A DNA stretch of 64,000 nucleotides from Sesamum alatum (GCA_034509735.1 JACGWO010000004.1:23851395-23915394); one strand, 5' to 3'. Numbered from the stretch's first letter, positions 46,701 to 58,970 are shown. The notes: generated from the sequence alone by a model not told the origin. Made by a program: numbers and translations.

Positions 46701-47711
46701 TATTACCCTTGGCAGGTCGACACTGGATAAACTAGTCTGGCATCAATCGAAGAACGAGCATTCTCTTTAAGGGCAGCGTATGATTTGGGTTGAGAAACGA
46801 CACAACAAATGCAAGCAGAATGCAACTCCAACACTAAACCAATCTCGTGGAATTTTATTTGGCGTGCCTTGGGCCCTAATAGAGTGAAGTTCTTTTCATA
46901 GAAGGATGCCAATGCCCTCCCCACAATAGAAAATCTCTCCAAATGGAAGTTCCAACAGGTTGATAAATGCCAGGTATGTCAGATCTCTACGGAGGATACT
47001 AAACACACTTTGTGGTCTTGTCCTTGTGTACGTCTTTTTTGGGCCTTGTCTAATGTCCAGTGGAACATTATTGATTGCTGGGATATTTATTGTGATAGTT
47101 GGTTGCGCAATGTACAAAAGAAGGTTGATGCAAAGTTGTTTCGATGGATGCTGATGATTGCATCGACCATTTGTAATAAGAGGAACGCCCAGATTATGGA
47201 AGCCTCAAATGATGACCCGCTGAGACTTATCAAGAAAACGCAGAATTCGTATTCTGCTTTCCTTGAGGCAAATGAGAGGATGGAGACCCCAATCGTTTAC
47301 AACAATAAGTATTACTGGAAACCGCCACCACAAGGTATCGTGAGGTAAACTTTGATGGTGTTGTTTGTTCATCTGGTAGGGGAGCTGGGATTGGTGTAGT
47401 TGCAACAGACCACCTGGGTAATTTTTATCGACTGGATAGCAACCTTTGTCTCTGCAATCCCTAGTCCAGAACTAGCAGAAGCATTGGCAGCCAGTCGTGC
47501 TGCTGAAATGATTCAGAGGAATGGTTGGCACAACATTCTCTTAGAAGGGGATTACTTTACAGTGATTACCAGACTTCGACCTCTAGTGATGGATGATTCA
47601 TACGTTAGTCCTATACTTGTAGATACCACCAACATTCTACAATCTATTCATTCATGGGAAGTCCGACATATCAGACGGACAGACAACAGAGTTGCACATT
47701 TACTGGCATAA
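43737..47711 (+). pseudogene. LINE ORF2 (endonuclease, RT, zf-RVT, RNase H)
   Basis: The start MSCLAWNCHGLRGPW (ATG at 43737) is the standard opening of the plant L1 AP-endonuclease, then GGLAMLWTKE (43930). RT: FEWLRDGDKNTKFFHARASS (44740-44800), PDRSPGLDGMPALF (45050), RGIRQGDPLSPYLFNLCAE (45615-45670), and at the catalytic site FFANDTFIF (45765-45790), where the first Asp of the usual ADD is Asn. zf-RVT: CQVC...HTLWSC (46970-47025). RNase H: FDGV..GRGAGIGVV and a C-terminal HIRRTDNRVAHLLA (47670-47711). Many stops; inactive. Confidence 0.88.
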
Positions 47712-47833
47712 GAGGCCAAATTTCAAAGCTATTTTAATTTGGTCCTTTTTTAAGATGTACGAGCAGCTATTCAAGCTGACTCTACCAGTTATAAATAAAT
47801 AAATTGCATCTTCCTTTCAAAAAAAAAAAAAAA

Positions 47834-48189
47834 GAGATAAAGGGATTGAAGTTTTGGATATGAATGAATTGGAAGGGCTAAAATCTTAGAGGAAGTGAGG
47901 AATATAAGAAAATAAGTTTGATTATCAAAATGATAGTAAAAAAAAAAACAAGTGTTTTTACTGTTCGATTAAACATAATTATTTAAAACCATTAAACTTT
48001 GGTGACCCATGAATGGGTCGACCCATTTACTAGTTCAACCTGAATTTCTACCATTTTTCAAAATAGATCTATGTTTTTAGCATTTTTTGATTTTGTGATC
48101 CACCTTTTTATGACTTGAGTGACGATTTAGCCGATTCAACACTTGGTTCGAGTTGATTTTTAAAACATTGATTTCAATGACGTAGGCTT
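47834..48189. other. Intergenic sequence after the LINE
   Basis: AT-rich; 48000-48180 contains CATGAATGGGTCGACCCATT and similar words, possibly degraded transposon. No gene seen. Confidence 0.4.
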
Positions 48190-48540
48190 GGAGCATTTGC
48201 AATTTTACTCCCATATTTCATGGCCAATAAAACACCTATAGAAGCACGCAATCTAGTTTCAATCATGAAGGTTAATACACAACAATTTGATATTAGATAT
48301 GACAATCCTGCTAAAATGGTTACGATGTAAGCATGTCTACAATTGATGATCGTTTGGATAAGTTTTCATTTCTTCCCAAAATATTTACTGTAGGTACTTC
48401 TCAACAGGTAAATACTTGTGAGATATGAATTTCTTTGAGCCATCAAAACTTATATGTGTTCCGCACTTCAAGAGGAACCCACTGAACATGCTAATATTGT
48501 TGGAGGATATCCCGAACCACTGCAAAGGAGATATGACCCT
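48190..48540 (+). pseudogene. Ty3/Gypsy gag C-terminal fragment
   Basis: The plus-strand frame gives KTPIEARNLVSIMKVNTQQF (48230-48290), a linker, a CEIC..ICVPHF-like knuckle area and, after a frameshift, ALQEEPTEHANIVGGYPEP and QRRYDPYFN (48460-48545). This order (EAR..I..M..QQF, knuckle, GG..P, RRYDPYSN) is typical of plant Gypsy gag of the Athila/Tat type. It is cut at about 48545 by the next repeat. Confidence 0.65.
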
Positions 48541-49744
48541 TATTTCAATATAGGCAAAAAAAGGGCCATTATAGCGTTGGTTTTTACGATGGAATTTCTA
48601 ACGGCATTACATGGCCTTTTTTGTGTGCGACGGACTTTGCCTCGAGTTTTCGATCGAACAGTGTCTGTCCAATAAAGTAAGTTGAAAATAAATTTCAACG
48701 ATGTCCCGGCATAACAAAAATCTGTTGTAAACTTTTCGACGAGCTTTCGACGAGCTTTCGACGGTTTCAAGTAGTTCATTGAAAAATAAGTTGAAGGGAC
48801 GAAAATGTAATAAATGTTTTTCAACATAATTGTCGACGTCATTTGAGAAGGGATATTTTATGAAATGATGACTCTTTTTTGGATGGATTCTCCGACGGAC
48901 GTTTCGACGACAAGTTCATTTATTTGGACATCATGTTAGGACGGTCATTACCATTGAAAAAGCCATCGGTATATTAATTTGGACGTCCTTTCGCCAGTAA
49001 TGTGATATGAGATGTAATCATAAGATGATAGACGGTTGGTGTCAAAAAGTTTGTCCCGAAGTAGTTTAATCTATTTTTTGACAGTTTGCATCGCAAAATT
49101 CATCCCAAATATTTTTTCCCGTTTCGTACATTGGGATGGTGCTTTTAGACGGCTTACATCACTAATGCCATCATTTTTTTTTATATGAAAAGGTATTTTT
49201 TTTTGTTTGGTTTTATTGTTATTTATTTTATCGTATTAAATTTAAATTGAATATAATTAATTTACACAAAAAATTATAATTAATAAATATAAAAAATGTA
49301 CATTTCGCAGTTCTAAATAAAAGAATTTAACAATAAAAATCCTAATCTAATAGCTCGTCGTCTCACCATCCTCAATCGGCTATTGTAGTGATCTCTTGAC
49401 TAGGGCGTCATCAGCTGGGGCTGGGGGCGTCAACTGCACGTCCGGGAAGAAGTTGGAAAAAACCCATGCACATACACATGAGGCTCAAGTAATGCTTGAA
49501 TTGCTTGATGTGTGTCTTGAGCTTGGGATCCTAAGGCGGGACGACACTAGATGTGGAGGGTCATGCATTTGTGGCCCACTGACGGTGACGTCTGAAGTGT
49601 ACGCCTCAAAGCCCATGCAAATACTCAACCTCTCTTTCTCTCCTCTGCAGCCTCAACCCACAGCTCGTCCTCCTGCAACTGTAAGTTACTTGACCAACTT
49701 CCTCTTTGTGCATGCCGACGGAAGAGGACCCCCAGCGGTAGACG
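48541..49744. mobile_element. Degraded CACTA-like element, second family
   Basis: Contains many GACGG/CGACG words (e.g. TTTCGACGAGCTTTCGACGAGC near 48738) typical of subterminal repeats, an AT-rich stretch, then 49340-49430, a diverged copy of 16270-16370. 49400-49720 is GC-richer with an open 131-codon frame that I cannot assign. No terminus recognised. It ends at the start of LTR copy 7. Confidence 0.4.
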
Positions 49745-51083
49745 TGTTAGAATACGTGACCAGAAAACCAATTGGATTGATTGTTTTGTAATCTTTTCTA
49801 CAATTTCTTTTTGATTAATATTGAATAAATGAATAAAGATTCATACTGGCCATCTTTGTCGTGTATTTAAATTGCTTGATAAACTGTTTTTATTTGCATG
49901 TCATGGACAAAGCCCTCACACAACAAACAACCAATCAAGTTGGGCTACACCCGTGATGGCAGCCATAAAACCAACTTTCGAGGATTGGTCTAAAATGTTC
50001 CAAGTCGATAACCTCGAGAAAGGGCATCGAGGGTTCTATTGAGACTTGCATTAATGAACGTATCCGTATTATGCGTATCACATATCATTTATGCTAGACA
50101 TGTGGTGCCTATACGTTATTAGTGGTGGTTTTACAAAGAGTTATCAAGACGACTGAACTAACTCGCAGGGAATCATCATATGGAAGCCTAAGTGGCATGA
50201 TTGCAATTTTCCAGTTCCGGTAGTACAAAATTGGTCCTTAAGACTGAAGGATCCACAGTAGTCTCTGCGTGAGGGTGGTTGTATCTTGGACTTGGCACAA
50301 GGTTGTTGTCTTTTCTATGCGGTCACTGTAAGCCCTGTAGTTGAAACGTGTAGAGTGGTTAGTGAGTTCCAAGATAGGATCCGACACCTATCATGACATG
50401 ATAACGATCTCCTGTGTTCTCTGAATCATGTGTAGCTCCATTGCGTCTATGGCCACCACAGCTAGTGAAATAAGAAAGGGGTTTCCTTTATGTTGATTAA
50501 GGGAGTGACACAGATTTAGAGTTGATACACAATTGCCTGGACTGGAATGCGAACCGATATATAATTTCATGCCCTAGACTAAGTTCGGGAAATGACAGAT
50601 GGAAGGATCATATCCGTATGCACTTGGGAACCAACAGGTTCACGCTATCTCACCTATCGCTAATGCCATGGATTATTATTAGGCGACCACCCTTGGTAAC
50701 AGGGACTACTGGATTAAATTTTAATCAGGAGTGATTTAATTAATCTAGTGTAAAGTGTTTGCCAAATAAGTTGTGTATAAACACAAGCCAAAGTCAAGTT
50801 GAATGTAGTCTGATAGAGTCACACACAAATACTACGGATTTATTTGAAGTCACACACAAATTACTATGAATTAGTTCTTGAAGAAATTAATTAATTTGAA
50901 TTTTAGGTGTTCAAATTAATTTTAGAGATTAAATGATGTGATCATTTAATACAGAGCCCATGTAATTGGAGCCCCAAAATTTTAATTAACATAATTAATT
51001 GAAATTGGGCCTAGGTGAGGCATGCATATGTGCATTTGGACTGGGGTGGTTTTGCTGGTTTTCTACTCACCTGTTGGCCCCCT
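49745..51083 (+). mobile_element. Long-LTR Copia family, LTR copy 7 (plus strand, interrupted by LINE)
   Basis: Starts at 49745 (TGTTAGAATACGTGACC). Reverse-complement counterparts of the family blocks follow: 49980-50280 (CATATGGAAGCC.., CCTTAAGACTGAAGG), 50670-50700 (ACCACCCTTGGTAAC) and 50815-50870 (AGTCACACACAAAT). The sequence breaks at 51083, where an antisense LINE poly(A) begins; the rest of the LTR may resume at 54671. Confidence 0.75.
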
Positions 51084-54000
51084 TTTTTTAACATAAAAAT
51101 GAGGAGTTTTGTTAATGCAGATCAAATCTGATTACACAAGGTGACGTCGTATAACGTATATTAGAGAAGAACTGATCAGATTCCACCATATCAATGAGAA
51201 ACTCTGGTGGAGACAAAAAGACCTGCAATTGCGATTTGGATGTAGCGGATGATCGAGCCAGAAGGTCAGCACTCCTATTTCCTTCTTGGTAGCAAAAGGC
51301 GGCCGAAATCGCGGTAAACTTACTGGTGAGTAGCCTGATATCCCTGAGCAAAGGGATTAAGTCCGTAGGTGTTCGTTCCTCCCTACGAAGAAGACAAAGC
51401 AACACCTAAGAATCAGTTTCCAGTACATAGCTTTGTAATGTTAATTTTTTTATTGCTAGATCCAGTCCGATCCTAAAAGCCCAGCATTTAGCCATGGTAT
51501 TGGTGTTAAATCCCACATATTCAGAAAAGGTGAAGACAAATTTTCTATCCGAAATTATGCATTATCCCTCCACAAGCCGCAGGACCTGGGTTCCCCAAAG
51601 ATGATCCGTCAATATTCAATTTAAACCATGTGGGTGGTGGTCGGTCCATTTGCATAGCATATGGAAAACATTTTTTATGGGTAAGCATCGCAGAATTTAT
51701 CTCATTAGTGAGTAAGTTTTCCATTTTCCATATATTGTTTAAGTCTATCCTCAAATTTACGAAAATATAAGCATTTCTGTTTTGCCATATAATCCATAAA
51801 GTGTACAAGAGAAGGGATTGTCTATGACGGTTGTGTCTAAGTGAGTGTAGAATGATTATGATATTAGTAGTTTCTAGAAGTCGAAGTTCTAATAAGAGTT
51901 GATTAGAAAAAAACATTGAAGAATCTACAGTTTACAAAAGTGTGTGCAATGTCTTCCACATATTCTTGACAGAGGCTACAGATTGGGGATGAAAATCTCC
52001 TTCACTGGAATAGAAAAAGAGCATTAGGAAGACTATTGTGACTCAACAACCAAGCGAAAAATCAAACCTTAGGCAGCATTTTTGTTTTCCATAAGGAAGA
52101 CCAGGGTAGATGAGGATTTAAATCCATAAAAAGATAACGCAGATAGCCAATTATAGGTACTCTTGAGAGTAAACTTACCTGGAATTTCCCAGTTCACATA
52201 AATGTGTCAATTTGTTGTGTTATAGGAAATTGGTAGAGAAGTGAATTTTTCGAAAAAAAAAAAAGATAGGAATGAGATGTTTTATACAAGACAAATCCCA
52301 TCTAGGACCCTCCTGGATAAGAGAACTTACCTTTAAGCTTTGGAGATCTGTTGGTATAGTCTGTATCTGGGAAGCCAGGGTAAGCTTTCCACACCATATA
52401 TCATTCCAAACATTAATACTTGTCCATCTCCCACTATCCATTTTTCTGACTCTTTAACAAGAGGAATACTTTTGAAAATATTTTTCCATATGTAGCTATG
52501 ATTCATTTTGGGAGCAGAATTTATGAAAGTAGTATGTTTAAAGTATTTAGCTTTTAATAATTTCATATAGAGTGATGGTTCAGATATATGTAGACGCCAA
52601 CCAAGTCGCACAGCGCACGCCTAATTAAGAATAGAAACATTATGAAAACTTAAACCACCCTTACCTTTAGGCATGCAACATTGATCCCAACTTACAAGAC
52701 TCTATTTTTTTTTCTGGGCTGAGCTTGCATTCGATAGAAACTTTTTGCTCAACTTGATTAATGTTATCAATTATCCCCTCTGGAATTTTAAAGACATTCA
52801 TATAGTAAAGAGGTATAGTATTCAAGACATGTCGTATTAGGATTTTCCTGCCTGTGTATGAGAGAAAACGGTTGTACCAACTATTTATGTGATTTTCTAT
52901 TTTTTCTATAATAGAATAGAATTCTTCCTTTCTTCATTCTTCCCATAAAGCAGGGTAGTCCCATATATTTATCTTGATTAGAACTATGGGTAATCCCCAG
53001 TGCATCACAAATATCTCTCTTTAGACTAGGTGGGCTGTTAGGGGATAATAAGAATTTTGATTTTTCCCAACATACCGTTTGTCCTGAAAATAGAGCAAAA
53101 TTATCTAACACCTCTTTAGTATAAGCAATAGTTTTATGATTAGCTCTTAAAAACATAAGGCAGACATCCGCATAGGATAATAAAGGTATAGGTGGCCCCT
53201 GACGACACGGGAACATAGCATCAAATAATTTAAGTTGGCAGTCTCCCATGATTTTTTGAATAAGTGGCTCAAGACATAGAATTAATATATATGGGGATAG
53301 TAGGTCTCCTTGGCGAATTCCCCTAGTAGGATGCCAAATATCTGATTGTTGGCCATTGATACAAATATAAAAGGACACTGAAGTAACACATTCCATTATC
53401 CAGTTAATAAAATTCTTAGGGAAATCATACAACTTTAAGCAGAATTTAATAAAGTTCCAATCTAATTTTTCATAAGCCTTTTCTATATCTAATTTGAGAG
53501 CCATACAATAATGTCTCCCCTTTTTCGATCGCATAGAATGTAACATTTCATGTGCCATTATAATGTTATCGGAAATAGATCTTTTGGGCACAAAAGTATT
53601 TTGGTAAGGAGAAATCAATATGTTCATCAAAGGTTTTAATCTGCCGACCAGTATATTAGAGATGATTTTATAAATCGTGTTACATAAACTAATAGGTCTG
53701 AAATGATTTACCGCATTAGCTGATGGTCGTTTAGGGATAATAATCATTTTCGTAAGATTAATCTAACCCGGGAGATGCCCTTGGTTGAAAAGTTTTTCAC
53801 TAAATCTGTAACCTGATCTTTAACCATGTCCCAGTAAGTCAAGAAGAAAAACGAGTTTAACCCATCTGGGCCCGGAGATTTAATCAGCCCAATATGTTTT
53901 AAGGCAGCATAAATTTCCGCCTCCGAAATTGGCCTGCTTAAAAAATCTTTATCAATCTGTGATATCCTCTGTACAGGCCCATTAAAAAACTTATCAGCCT

Positions 54001-54670
54001 CATTCTCAGAGTGAAATGTAGAAGTTTGAGTACTAATATTTTTGAAATGGCTCATAAAAGATTGTAAAATATCACTAGTTTAGACAATCCAACTATCATT
54101 ATCCTGTTTAAGACCCTGAATAAAATTCACCCTTCTTTTATTACTCACTAAAGCATGAAAATATGAAGTATTTTTATCCCCAAATCTAAACCAGTGGGCT
54201 TTTGATCTCTGTTGCCAGTATGCATTCTTCTGAAGAAGCAGTCGTTTTAATTTCATAATGATATGTTTTTCATGTTCTAATAAAGCAGGTGTTGTATTAG
54301 AAGCAAATTGCAACTTCGTATTTTCTAATTCCTTATATAGTCCGTTAATAAGTGCGTCAATATTACCAAGTACATATTTTTTCCAATAAATGGAATTGGC
54401 TGCCAGGAGGTTACGATTTCTATTATACCCCATATCAAATGCATGCATATCCGTAGGACCCCAAGATTGCAAAAGAATTTGTCTATATTCCTCATTTATA
54501 GCCAAGCATTTTCAAAACGAAAAGTTTTAGGGGGGTTCGAGTAGAAGGATTTATTTCAAGTAGGATGGGAGAGTGATCCAAAAAAGGTGCTACGAGATGT
54601 GTAACAGTAGCTAAAGGGAAACAATTATTCCATGGAAGATTAGCAAAACACTGGTCCAAATGTTCACAAA
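51084..54670 (-). mobile_element. 5'-truncated L1-type LINE (minus strand)
   Basis: The poly(A) side is at 51084-51090 (T7 on the plus strand) and the 5' side breaks inside the endonuclease C-terminus. CACCTGTTGGCCCC stands on both sides (51069-51082 and 54671-54684), as a 14-bp target duplication would. Domain order on the minus strand is endonuclease end, RT, zf-RVT, RNase H. It is distinct from, and less degraded than, the LINE at 41640-47833. Confidence 0.8.
51130..54670 (-). pseudogene. LINE ORF2 remnant (endonuclease end, RT, zf-RVT, RNase H)
   Basis: On the minus strand: endonuclease end CEHLDQCFANLPWNN and FPLATVTHLVAPFLDHSPI (54665-54560). Linker and pre-RT: HWFRFGDKNTSYFHALVSNK (54200-54140), then SPGPDGLNSFF (53880). 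RT proper, 53747-52881, is a single 288-codon frame: NHFRPISLCNTIYKIISNIL, LDIEKAYEKLDW, RGIRQGDLLSPY and LLSYADVCLMFLR, where the expected ADD reads ADV. Then RLGWRLHISEPSLYMKLLKAKYF (52600), zf-RVT remains, and RNase H WFKLNIDGSSLGNPGPAACGG (51610) with a C-terminal QEGNRSADLLARSS (51280). Frameshifts and the lost catalytic Asp imply no activity. Confidence 0.88.
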
Positions 54671-55015
54671 CACCTGTTGGCCCCTTTGGAACAAGTGTAA
54701 CTGTAGGATTTTTGAAGGTCGCAGATTGGATGCTAGGGCATTCACTGACCTGGCAGGGAGAACGCTCTTGTGAGATTTTAGGCATTTGCATGGTCTTTTT
54801 TCTTTGGTTTTGTGTTGATGACGTCAAAACTTTTGTTTCTTTGGTAATAAAAGTTTCTACTGTTTTTTTCCTAGAAAAACATAATTCATTATTTACAATT
54901 TTTCAGCTGGTATAAATAAGTTTATCCTCCAGAGGTTATTCCATAATTCAAAACTCTGGTTTGTGGATGTACTTATAATTTAACATGGTCGTAAGACATT
55001 TTGTTACTTACCCTT
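54671..55015. other. Sequence between LINE 5' end and MITE half
   Basis: Either LTR copy 7 resuming after the LINE (a TATA-like GGTATAAATAAG near 54909 fits) or LINE ORF1 sequence fused to ORF2, since the minus-strand frame stays open from the endonuclease to 54827. The 14-bp duplication favours the first reading. No other gene seen. Confidence 0.4.
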
Positions 55016-55164
55016 GGGGTTTAATACAATGTACCTTTGCGATATTGTAAATGAGTAAATTACTCCCTTATGAAAAAAGAAAAAAACTAATAATTTACCT
55101 CCCTATATATCTTTTTCAACATAGAGCAATTTACCTCCCTATCTAAGGGGATAAATTACTTCAT
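55016..55164. mobile_element. Left half of a split foldback MITE
   Basis: Matches the first half of the MITE at 39101-39374 (GTAAATGAGTAAATTACTCCC, CAATTTACCTCCC, then the centre CTATCTAAGGGGATAAATTAC) and stops just past the centre, where Helitron-like sequence begins. The other half is at 60577-60690. Confidence 0.75.
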
Positions 55165-56419
55165 CTATAATCTATAATCTATATTTATATTTATATCTAT
55201 ACCATATACAAAGTGTTTGTTTCCTATTGTGAAAGGACAACTATGCCCTTACTTAAGTACTTCATTTAATCAAAAATAAAAAAAATTAGTTATAAAAGAA
55301 TAAAATCCTAAAAAAAACTATTTAGTAGCTCTAGTTGCTCTAAACTACTTAGAGCATGAATATATATATATATATATGTATATATCCTACTAAAAAAATA
55401 AATATGCAAATAGTATTAAAACTTTCTATGGCGCATTAAAATTTAAAATAAATCTAAACTTAAATCTATATATATATATAATAATGAATAAATATCAAAA
55501 TTTAATTGCGGCTAAAAATTATCAATTTGATTAAATTGAAAGTGTTGTTGAAAATTTTAAAAAGAGTGAATCTTACTAATTGATTTTTTTCAAATATTAA
55601 TAGGTAAAAAACACCATATCCCCCCACCCCTACACCCAAGAATTGCAATTGAAGAAGAGTATAAATAATAGTATAATAAATAACTAAAATTTAAAACCTT
55701 ACCTTATAAATTTTGATGCCTTAAAAGGGTTTAGTCAATTTAAAACAAGTTGTATTAAAAATAACTATCAATAAAAATAACATCATGCATCATTTTAAAA
55801 TAAAAAAAGTAGAAATAAAAGATATTGATAAAACGTAACAAAAAGAAAAATATAGTGTTGGATAATATATTACAAAAAAATACGCAATACGTTGATAAAT
55901 TAGTGAACAAATATTAAAAAATAAATTTTAAAAGAAAATTTTCGAAAGAAAATAGCACATTAATAGGTCACAAAAAATAGTACACAATATGTTTATTAAT
56001 TAGCGAATTAAAAAATAATAAAAAATAATATTTCAAAGTAAAATTTCAAAAAGTGGCACATTAACATGTTAGTTCCAGACTGACTTTCAATTGTATAATT
56101 ATATTCTTCGCAAATAAAGTTTTTCAATCATTATAATATATTGAAATTTTTCATAGAACTCTATGATATATTTATAAATTGGATATCCATAGAATTTTTC
56201 TAATTCTTTTACTTTATAGTTATTTCCTTATATTTTTAAGTTGACTTATAATAAACAAATAGCAACATAATGTATGAATTTTATAAAGTATTTCAGATAT
56301 ATATAATTAATAAATCTAATTATGAAGATCGAATTCACATATATGAATTAGATATGATGTTTCATTCTAAGTGAAACTAAAGAATAGAACATACGTTAAT
56401 ATAAAGTACTTTTGCCTAC

Positions 56420-57181
56420 TGTAGACAGACAAAGTTTCACACTCCAATTAAAATTGAGACAAATAATTTTGATATTTATCTCTTAGAAAATAAAAATATT
56501 AAAGAGATAATGTCAAAATTGACCAATCATATTTTAACAAATATTTAATGTATTTATCTCTTTAAATTAAATTATAAAGAGATAATACAAAAGGTGTTTA
56601 AGTTCACCACGACTCTATCTCTTCGACAGCTATATAAAGAGGTCCCCAGAGCTCATTCAAAACACACATACAATTAAGGATACAAGCAAGAGAGCATTCA
56701 AAAAGTCCCGAAATCCTCTCAAGCGCAAATCAAGGAAGACCCATGGCGTTCTAGGCAATGTTCAAGGTGTTCGTCGCGGAAATTATCCAAAGTCAGCGTT
56801 TAATTCGACAAGAAGTCTGAAAACCGGTGAAGTAACATTATCAAGACAGAAGTCCACCTTGACGGAAGATCAAAGTCTCAAATCCACCAAGAAATATCCA
56901 AAATTCAAGTCAAACTTCTTCAAGTTTATAGTGTTTAATTTGGGAATGACTCAATGACCCCCGAAGTAACGTTATTCAAAGTCAAAGTCAACGTTAAAGG
57001 AGAACAAACGTCGAATTTCACTTTCGAAGTTGCCGAAGTCAAAGGTCACGTTCTTGAAGAGAAGAATCAGAGATTTTCAAGTAGAAATTTCGCACCCACA
57101 AATACTCAAATAAATTCAAAGAATTTATTTTTAATATTTTCTTGTTTCAATAAATTCAAAAACACGAAGAATTTATTTACA
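56420..57181 (+). repeat. 5' LTR of the minisatellite-bearing element
   Basis: TATA box GCTATATAAAGAGG at about 56629-56642, with transcription expected just downstream (CTCATTCAAAACACACATAC leader). Rich in CAAAGTCAA/AAGTCAAAG words. Closely similar to 59158-59915. Confidence 0.88.
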
Positions 57182-57251
57182 AATTTTGGCACGACCGGTG
57201 GGACCTCTGTACCTCTCATCTCTTCCGTTCATCAAGGTCTGAAGTATTTAG

Positions 57252-58018
57252 ATGGATACTCAAGAAAAAACTATGAAGACCTTGAATTCCAAGCTCGCCA
57301 CATTGAAGTCTTCAAGTTCTAGTACCAAGAGTATTGGTGCTCCTCCCATTGAGTTTGCTAAGAAAGACTTCATCGTACCTAGCCATGCAAGTGAAGATGA
57401 CGAAAATAAATCTCCTCTGCCCTCTCCTTGCTCCTTGTCTAGCTACTCCTTCCTAACGAATATGGCTTCAATCATGGTGATAAATGCTACAACTATAGAA
57501 GAGCAAATTGCAAGTCTGACAAGAGCCATCGAAGGACTCACAAAGCACATCCAAGAGCAAGATGCCCAAATTGCTAGGTTGATCAACAAGCCAGATGGCG
57601 TTAACACAAGCCATATCAGGGTGAAACAAATTGAGGCTCACGATGAAGAAGAGGCATCCACAAAGCGGCACTATACCGAGAAGGATAAGCCTGCAAAAGA
57701 GCCCGTGATCTCATCTGATGTACAGAAGAACAGTCAGCATGATCGATCTTATGAACTCACACCAGTGGAAAGAAGAGCCCGTCACTGATTATATCAACCG
57801 CTGGAAATATTTGAGCCTTAATCGCAAAGATCGATTGTCCGAGACTTCAACAACTGAAATGTGTATCCAAGGAATACATTAGGAACTTTGCTATATTCTT
57901 CAAGAAATAAAATCAAAAAATTTCGAAGAGCTTGCAACTCGGGCACATGAAATTAAAATGAGCTTCAATTGCAAAAAAGATGAATACTCAAATGATATCA
58001 ATGATGATGCTGACGTTG
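57252..58018 (+). pseudogene. Gypsy gag remnant with N-terminal coiled coil
   Basis: The ATG at 57252 opens a 178-codon frame: a Ser/Lys-rich start, then a coiled-coil-like TIEEQIASLTRAIEGLTKHI and QEQDAQIARLINKPDG, and an acidic/basic linker ending TPVERRARH. In another frame, 57785-57985 continues as a gag core: YINRWKYLSLNRKDRLSETS, a CIQGIH segment with a stop, and FEELATRAHEIKMS. This is the usual gag N-terminus and core of plant Gypsy elements of the Tat/Athila group. No protease, RT or integrase follows; the minisatellite begins within 20 bp. It probably depends on an autonomous relative. Confidence 0.8.
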
Positions 58019-58029
58019 ATGCAACACCA

Positions 58030-58970
58030 TGTCAATGCTCCTGGATATGAGCATAAACTATCTAATGTTCAGAAAAAAAAATAAAAAAAAAATCAATGGT
58101 CCTGGATATGAGCATAAACTATCTAAAGTCCCAAAAAAAATCTTAGTGCTCCTGGATATGAGCATAAACTGTCTAAAGTCCAAAAAAAATATCTCAGTGC
58201 TCCTAGATTTGAGCATAAACTATCTAATGTTCAAAAAAAATCTTAGTGCTCCTGGATATGAGCATAAACTATCTAATATCCCAAAACAAATCTCAATATT
58301 CCATGATACGGGTATAAATTATCTACAAATTTACGTGAAGAACTCCTTGATATGAGTGTAAACTATCTACAAATTCAAGTCAACGAACTCCTTGATATGA
58401 GTGTAAGCTATCTACAAATTCAAGTCAACGAACTCCTTGATATGAGTATAAACTATCTACAAATTTAAGTTGAAGAACTCCTTGACATGAGTATAAACTA
58501 TCTACAAAATGACTTGAAGAACTCCTTGATATGAATATAAACTATCTACAAATTTACGTCAAAGAACTCTTTGATACGAGTATAAACTATTTACAAGTTT
58601 AAGTCAAAGAACTCCTTGATACGAGTATAAACTATCTACAAATTCAAGTTGAAGAACTCCTTGTACGAATATAAACTATCTATAAATTTACTTGAAGAAC
58701 TCCTTGATATGAATATAAACTATCTATAAATTCAAGTTGAAGAACTCCTTGATGTGAGTATAAACAATCTACAAATTTATTTGAAAAAACTCCTTGATAA
58801 GAGTATAAACTATCTACAAATTCAAATTGAAGAACTCTTTGATATGAGTAAAACTATCAATGTATTCAAATAAGTTCAAGTCAAGAAATCCTTGATATGG
58901 TATAAACTATCTACAAAGTCAAGTTTGAACACTCCTTCATATGAAAATAAACTATCAACAAACTTCAAGT
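58030..58970 (+). repeat. Minisatellite: ~5 A-type and ~15 B-type units
   Basis: A-type units (58030-58290; ~47-57 bp) share CTCCTGGATATGAGCATAAA plus an A-rich spacer. B-type units (58295-58970) are mostly 45 bp with the core CTCCTTGATATGAGTATAAA and an AAATTCAAGTTGAAG spacer. In one frame a 45-bp unit reads ELLDMSVNYLQIQVN, a 15-residue periodic peptide kept for several consecutive units (58335-58490) before frame breaks. It ends before CGTTATGACTAGATCC and GGTACGTAGGCAGC, a phrase common near the 3' end of plant Tat-type elements. Confidence 0.9.

Larger units (their letters stand above)
41640..47833 (+). mobile_element. L1-type LINE (plus strand), near full length, degenerate
   Basis: Two consecutive ORF remnants (ORF1 with a DUF4283-like domain and zinc knuckle; ORF2 with endonuclease, RT, zf-RVT and RNase H) end in AATAAATAAATTGC and a poly(A) tail at 47819-47833. 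Start uncertain; no target duplication found. Confidence 0.88.

Noticed and set aside
49396..49791. Host gene for the open 131-codon frame
   Set aside because: It runs past the LTR start at 49745, has no recognisable domain, and its start lies in a dispersed repeat.
56954..57322. 122-codon frame crossing from the 5' LTR into the interior
   Set aside because: It spans the LTR end and PBS, so it cannot be a natural protein of the element; the gag ATG is at 57252.
58030..58970. CRISPR-like array
   Set aside because: Units are contiguous and diverge gradually, with no unique spacers and no cas genes; this is a minisatellite in a plant retrotransposon.
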